A stretch of 64,000 nucleotides of DNA from Spirochaetales bacterium (GTDB lineage: Bacteria; Spirochaetota; Spirochaetia; Sphaerochaetales; Sphaerochaetaceae). The position numbers were made by a program, and so were the translations under genes. This document shows, piece after piece, positions 59,848-64,000 of the stretch. A model generated the notes under the pieces. The model ran no database searches and was not told where the DNA came from. It saw nothing but the letters and a program-made list of their open reading frames with translations. The stretch is taken from positions 1-64,000 of the forward strand of contig JAGABZ010000002.1 of assembly GCA_017614375.1 (NCBI GenBank), given 5' to 3'. Numbering within the stretch: position 1 is the stretch's first letter; every line of letters starts with the position of its first letter.

Positions 59848-61130
59848 TCTGCGTCAGTGACTACGCTCCACAGCTGCTGAACCGCAACTGCTCCCCGGAG
59901 GCGGACCGGGACATCAGGGAAACCGTCCGCGCGATTATCAGCGACGTCAGAAGATGCGGGGATACGGCCCTGCTGGAGTACAGCCGTCGCTTCGACAAAG
60001 TCCGGGACCTGTGCATCGAGGTTCCCGGGCAAGTCATCGACGCCTCTGCCGCCGGGATCGACCCGGAACTGCTTGGGACCATGCGCCTGGCCGCAGGAAG
60101 GATAGAGAGGTATCACCGCTCCCAGCTGAGGGAGGGCTTTGAGATCAGGGAACCGGACGGAACCGTGATGGGCCAGAAGGTCCTGCCGATTGAAAAGGTC
60201 GGAATCTACGTCCCCGGAGGAAGGGCCGCATACCCTTCGACGGTGCTGATGACAGCCATTCCGGCCCGGATCGCCGGTTGCGGTACGATCGTCATGGTCA
60301 CCCCGCCCGATTCAGACGGCACAATCAGTCCCACCGTACTGGCGGCCTCGAAAATCGCCGGTGTGGACCGGGTGTTCGCCATCGGCGGGGCACAGGCCAT
60401 AGCCGCCCTGGCCTACGGGACACAGACGGTGCCCAAGGTGGACAAAATCGTCGGACCGGGAAACGCATATGTGGCCGAGGCAAAGCGACAGGTATTCGGA
60501 GCGGTCAGCATAGACATGATTGCCGGTCCGAGCGAGATTCTGATCATCGCGGACAAGTCGGCCTGCCCGGCTTTTCTGGCTGCCGACATGCTGGCCCAGG
60601 CGGAGCACGACCCGATGGCAAAGGCGGTGCTTCTCACAGACAGCCGTGAGCTCGGTCTGAATGTGCTCGATGAGATTCAAAAGAGACTGCCTCAGCTGAC
60701 CCGCGGAGAAATCGCCGGCCGGAGCATCTCCGACAACGGGAGGATTCTGATTGTCGATTCGATAAGCCAGGCAATCGAGATCTCAAACGAATGGGCTCCG
60801 GAGCATCTGGAATTGTGTCTGGACGACCCGATGCCCCTTTTGGGAAGCATCAGGAACGCCGGCTCGGTTTTCCTCGGGCACTACTGCCCCGAGGCGATGG
60901 GAGACTATCTGACAGGGCCGAACCACACCCTGCCGACGTCGGGGACAGCCCGGTTCTCAAGCGCCCTGGGGGTGGATGACTTCACAAAGAGGGTGCAGTA
61001 TTCCTCCCTGCCGCGGGAGGTCGCATGCGCCCTGGCAGATGATGTGAACCGTTTTGCCCTGGCCGAAGGGCTGGGTGCCCACGCTTCAAGCGCGCTCATC
61101 AGAAAACAAGCGAAGGAGGGACAGTTATGA
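59844..61130 (+). CDS. hisD: Histidinol dehydrogenase
   Basis: A 428-residue zinc enzyme oxidising L-histidinol to histidine with two NAD+. Seen: KVGIYVPGGRAAYPSTVLMTA, FAIGGAQAIAALAYGT, GPGNAYVAEAKRQV, IAGPSEILIIAD, LAQAEHDPMA and the C-terminal NHTLPTSGTARFSSALGV. Full length. It overlaps hisZG by 4 nt (ATGA) and hisC by 4 nt. Confidence 0.96.
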   Translation: MICVSDYAPQLLNRNCSPEADRDIRETVRAIISDVRRCGDTALLEYSRRFDKVRDLCIEVPGQVIDASAAGIDPELLGTMRLAAGRIERYHRSQLREGFEIREPDGTVMGQKVLPIEKVGIYVPGGRAAYPSTVLMTAIPARIAGCGTIVMVTPPDSDGTISPTVLAASKIAGVDRVFAIGGAQAIAALAYGTQTVPKVDKIVGPGNAYVAEAKRQVFGAVSIDMIAGPSEILIIADKSACPAFLAADMLAQAEHDPMAKAVLLTDSRELGLNVLDEIQKRLPQLTRGEIAGRSISDNGRILIVDSISQAIEISNEWAPEHLELCLDDPMPLLGSIRNAGSVFLGHYCPEAMGDYLTGPNHTLPTSGTARFSSALGVDDFTKRVQYSSLPREVACALADDVNRFALAEGLGAHASSALIRKQAKEGQL

Positions 61131-62191
61131 GCCGTTTTCTCAGACCGGGTCTGTCGGGCCTGACCCCGTACACTCCGGGGGAGCAGCCGCGGGACATTGA
61201 GTTCGTCAAACTCAACACCAACGAGTCACCCTTCCCTCCCTCCGCCTATGCCCAGCGTCTGGCCCGGCAGGCCGCGGGAGATCTGAACCTCTACTGTGAC
61301 CCGGAGTGCACCGCCCTCAAGCAGGCGGCTTCGGAGGTCCTGGGGGTCGGCAAGGACCGCATCCTCTTTTCCAACGGTTCGGATGAGGTCATCGCCTGGG
61401 CTTTCCAGGCATTCTGCGATGCTGACACTCCGGCCGTGCTGACGGAAATCACCTATGGTTTTTATTCCTCCTGCGCGGCCCTGTACAACGTGCCGGTCGT
61501 CACGGTGCCGCTCAGGGATGATTTCACAGTCGACATCCGGCCGCTGGCCGGGGCCCGGGGAACCGTATTCCTGGCCAACCCCAACGCCCAGACGGGGATT
61601 GCCGTCGGGACGGAACTGATCAGAAATCTGGTCTCATCCGACCCGGACAGGCTGGTCATCGTCGATGAGGCTTACGTCGGATTCGGAGCACCCAGCGCCC
61701 TGTGCCTGACGGAGGAGTATCCAAACCTTCTGATAATCAGGACCCTCTCAAAATCGCACTCGATGGCGGGAGCCAGACTGGGGATCGCAATCGGCGACCC
61801 CGGGCTGATTTCCGATCTGGAGAAGATCCGCTGTTCGTTCAATCCGTACAACATCAACCGCATGACCCAGGCGGCGGGAATCGGGGCATTGCTGGACACC
61901 GAGTACTGCAGGGCAAACTGCGCGACGGTGGCCTCAAACCGCGAATACACTGCGAAAGAACTTCGCAGAATGGGTTTCAGGGTACTGCCGTCAAGTGCCA
62001 ACTTCCTGCTTGCCTCGCCGGGGAAAGCGGACGCGGAATACTTGTACCGGTCGCTGCGCTCCGAGGGCGTGCTTGTCCGGCACTTCGACTCACCCAGGCT
62101 CAGGGACTGGATCAGGGTGACCATAGGGACCAGGGAACAGATGGACACCTTCCTGACAAAGACGGGAAAGATCCTCGGGGAGAAATCATGA
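61127..62191 (+). CDS. hisC: Histidinol-phosphate aminotransferase
   Basis: A 354-residue PLP class II aminotransferase: KLNTNESPFPPS start, FSNGSDEVIAW, VFLANPNAQTG (usually NPNNPTG), VDEAYVGFG, and the PLP-Lys motif TLSKSHSMAGARLG. It converts imidazole-acetol phosphate to histidinol phosphate. Overlaps on both sides show translational coupling. Confidence 0.95.
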   Translation: MSRFLRPGLSGLTPYTPGEQPRDIEFVKLNTNESPFPPSAYAQRLARQAAGDLNLYCDPECTALKQAASEVLGVGKDRILFSNGSDEVIAWAFQAFCDADTPAVLTEITYGFYSSCAALYNVPVVTVPLRDDFTVDIRPLAGARGTVFLANPNAQTGIAVGTELIRNLVSSDPDRLVIVDEAYVGFGAPSALCLTEEYPNLLIIRTLSKSHSMAGARLGIAIGDPGLISDLEKIRCSFNPYNINRMTQAAGIGALLDTEYCRANCATVASNREYTAKELRRMGFRVLPSSANFLLASPGKADAEYLYRSLRSEGVLVRHFDSPRLRDWIRVTIGTREQMDTFLTKTGKILGEKS

Positions 62192-62772
62192 GACAGGCCT
62201 CAATCAGAAGAACAACCGCGGAAACGGACATAGAACTGACCCTCCGGCTGGAAGGCGGAGATGTAAGAATCGACAGCGGCTGCGGGTTTCTCAACCACAT
62301 GCTCACCCTGCTGGCAGTGCACGGGGGACTTGGGCTGACTCTCAGGTGCAAGGGGGATACCGATGTCGACTACCACCACAGCACCGAGGACATAGGAATC
62401 GTACTGGGCCAGGCCTTTGCACAGGCCCTGGGAGACAAGAAAGGCATCCGCAGGTACGGGGATTGCTTCCTGCCGATGGACGAGACCCTGGTCCTCTGCT
62501 CGCTGGATCTGAGCGGACGCAGTTATCTGGGATTCTTTCTCCCCATGGAGGCTCAGAAGGTCGGGGATTTCGACACCGAACTGGTAAGGGAGTTCTTTGC
62601 AGCCTTTACACGGGGTTGCCCCGGTGCCGTGCACCTGAGGCTGCTCAGCGGTCAGAACACGCACCACATCATCGAGGCCGCGTTCAAGGCCTTTGGCCGG
62701 AGCCTGCGTCAGGCGGTCTCGATTGACCCGCTTAACGCCGGTGTGATTCCTTCGTCAAAGGGAGTGCTCTGA
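62188..62772 (+). CDS. hisB: Imidazoleglycerol-phosphate dehydratase
   Basis: A 194-residue manganese dehydratase without the phosphatase domain of enteric HisB. Metal motifs: GFLNHMLTLLAVH, DVDYHHSTEDIGI and NTHHIIEAAFKAFGR. The ATG overlaps the hisC TGA and the TGA overlaps the hisH ATG. Confidence 0.96.
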   Translation: MRQASIRRTTAETDIELTLRLEGGDVRIDSGCGFLNHMLTLLAVHGGLGLTLRCKGDTDVDYHHSTEDIGIVLGQAFAQALGDKKGIRRYGDCFLPMDETLVLCSLDLSGRSYLGFFLPMEAQKVGDFDTELVREFFAAFTRGCPGAVHLRLLSGQNTHHIIEAAFKAFGRSLRQAVSIDPLNAGVIPSSKGVL

Positions 62773-63404
62773 TGACGGTGATTGTCGACTACGGGGTCGG
62801 AAACATCTTTTCCCTGCGTTCATCGTTTGGCACACTCGGAGAGGAGGCAGCGGTCACGTCTTGCCCGCAAACGGTAAGGCAGGCGGGGCGGATCGTGCTG
62901 CCCGGAGTCGGAGCGTTTGCGGATGCCGCAAAGCAGCTGAAACGGACGGGACTGGCCGGGGCTGTTGCCGACGCGGCCCTGTCGGGAACGCCGGTGCTGG
63001 GAATCTGCCTGGGGATGCAGCTGCTGTTTGAGAGGAGTTTTGAAAACGGCGTGCATCAGGGCCTGGGGCTGATCGGGGGCAGCGTCCGTCCCATCCGTGA
63101 ATCCGCCGCTGAGGGGCTGAAGACTCCCCAGATCGGCTGGAACCGGCTGATTCTCTCACAACCGGTCCATCCGCTTTTCAGATTCCTCAAAGAATCTGAA
63201 TATGTCTATTTCGTCCACTCGTACCACGCGGTCTGCCCGGAACGGTTCATAACGGCCAGAACCGAGTACGGAGGGCTTCTGACCGCCGCCGCGGCGAAGG
63301 GCAATGTCATGGGTTGCCAGTTCCATCCGGAAAAGAGCGGACCGGCGGGACTGAAGATTCTCAAGGCGTTCTGCATGATGCAAAGGGGGGACTTCGTATG
63401 CTGA
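62772..63404 (+). CDS. hisH: Imidazole glycerol phosphate synthase, glutaminase subunit
   Basis: A 210-residue class I amidotransferase: IVDYGVGNIFSLRSSF, VLPGVGAF, nucleophile GICLGMQLLFE (Cys about residue 79) and the His-Glu pair in GCQFHPEKSG. It feeds ammonia to HisF, which lies beyond the window. It overlaps hisA by 7 nt. Confidence 0.96.
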   Translation: MTVIVDYGVGNIFSLRSSFGTLGEEAAVTSCPQTVRQAGRIVLPGVGAFADAAKQLKRTGLAGAVADAALSGTPVLGICLGMQLLFERSFENGVHQGLGLIGGSVRPIRESAAEGLKTPQIGWNRLILSQPVHPLFRFLKESEYVYFVHSYHAVCPERFITARTEYGGLLTAAAAKGNVMGCQFHPEKSGPAGLKILKAFCMMQRGDFVC

Positions 63405-64000
63405 TATTTCCCGCCATGGACCTCTGCTCAGGCAAGGTAGTCAGGCTGAGAAAGGGCGACTACGACGACATGACGGTGTTCAGTTCCGATCCGCTCAAGG
63501 TCGCGCGCACAATCGCCGGAGTGTCCGACCGCGTACACATCGTCGATCTCGACGGGGCGAGGGACCTCGGAGCGGTCCATCTGGACGTGATTGCCCGGAT
63601 CAAGAAGGAAACCGGATTGTTCTGCCAGGTCGGCGGCGGCATCAGGTCCGAAGATATGATTTCAAGGTACATCGACAGCGGAATCGACCGGGTGATTCTG
63701 GGGACGGCGGCGGTAACCGATCCGAAGCTGCTGGACCGGGCCCTGGAGCGTTGGGGCGAGGCAATCGCCGTCGGCGTGGACATCCGAGACGGTTTTGCCG
63801 CCATCCGGGGCTGGAAGGAAACAAGCTCTCTTAAGGCTATGGGGTTCTGCCGGGACCTGCACAACCGGGGAGTATCCAACATAATCTGCACCGACATTTC
63901 CCGCGACGGTATGCTCGGAGGAACTAACCGGGAGCTTTACCGCAGACTCTCCGGGATAACCGGACTGGACATTACCGCCTCGGGCGGGGTTTCGGGAATT
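63398..64000 (+). CDS. hisA: ProFAR isomerase, 3' end beyond window
   Basis: The first 201 residues of the TIM-barrel isomerase of histidine synthesis: MLIFPAMDLCSGKVVRL with the catalytic Asp (usually PAIDL), VHIVDLDGA, VGGGIRSEDMI, VILGTAAV and the second catalytic Asp region CTDISRDGMLGG. The end of the gene, and probably hisF, are outside the window. Confidence 0.95.
   Translation, partial: MLIFPAMDLCSGKVVRLRKGDYDDMTVFSSDPLKVARTIAGVSDRVHIVDLDGARDLGAVHLDVIARIKKETGLFCQVGGGIRSEDMISRYIDSGIDRVILGTAAVTDPKLLDRALERWGEAIAVGVDIRDGFAAIRGWKETSSLKAMGFCRDLHNRGVSNIICTDISRDGMLGGTNRELYRRLSGITGLDITASGGVSGI

Overview
This is a GC-rich, densely coding, mostly single-stranded-operon window from a diderm, largely fermentative bacterium, most likely a spirochaete (Spirochaetota, Sphaerochaetaceae- or Treponema-like). 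That is inferred from the combination of a long PPi-dependent phosphofructokinase, class II aldolase, AsnA, an orphan Na+-pump decarboxylase beta/gamma pair, outer-membrane barrels, a DUF4954 beta-helix protein, PgsB-C-W and a YerC-led his operon. No 16S rRNA or other phylogenetic marker is present, so the lineage call is inference. No prophage, insertion sequence, CRISPR array or rRNA was found.

Layout. 1-6.5 kb: asnS (cut by the window edge), a WalJ-like beta-lactamase-fold hydrolase and pfp in one operon; divergent yaiI; asnA and a FGGY sugar kinase. 6.5-10.8 kb: a two-gene chaperone-usher unit whose usher carries an inner-membrane anchor and a Pro/Glu-rich spacer, with no pilin gene beside it. 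10.9-12 kb: tRNA-Pro(GGG), nth, tRNA-Met(CAU). 12-21 kb: DUF4954 protein, MFS-acyltransferase-zinc ribbon fusion, acyl-CoA synthetase, RluA-type pseudouridine synthase, ECF S component and a one-domain asparaginase. 21-28.4 kb: outer-membrane barrel, acyltransferase, PfkB-family kinase, OadG/OadB-like pair, ABC substrate-binding protein, and a threonine-synthase-like protein lacking the PLP lysine. 28.4-30 kb: rpmB, tRNA-Pro(UGG), three 41-nt tandem hairpin repeats, a small DUF2188-like protein, YhcH. 30-41 kb: a long tightly packed minus-strand series: PHP phosphatase, RloA/RloB-like pair, membrane LuxR regulator, alpha/beta hydrolase, gltX, glyQS, tyrS, trmL, ogg, glycosyltransferase. 41-53 kb: lipoprotein, an extremely acidic 94-residue protein, substrate-binding protein, pgsB-C-W, then an operon of secreted protein, DctM-like permease, 58-residue membrane protein, membrane-anchored aspartoacylase-like hydrolase and C69 dipeptidase. 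53-58 kb: aldolase and an ABC importer whose binding protein lacks its 5' end. 58-64 kb: yerC followed by hisZG (fused)-D-C-B-H-A, cut by the window edge.

How it works together. Carbohydrate enters through several binding-protein systems and sugar kinases, and glycolysis uses PPi-PFK and class II aldolase. The his genes overlap by 1-8 nt and are probably autoregulated through YerC at a palindrome inside the promoter. The 47-52 kb operon looks like a peptide or N-acyl-amino-acid scavenging unit beside a poly-gamma-glutamate synthase locus. The strongest candidates for something new are the inner-membrane-anchored usher, the HisZ-HisG fusion, the degenerate RloAB pair, the threonine-synthase pseudoenzyme, the hairpin-repeat array, and a recurrent promoter geometry that puts +1 at the start codon (leaderless genes).
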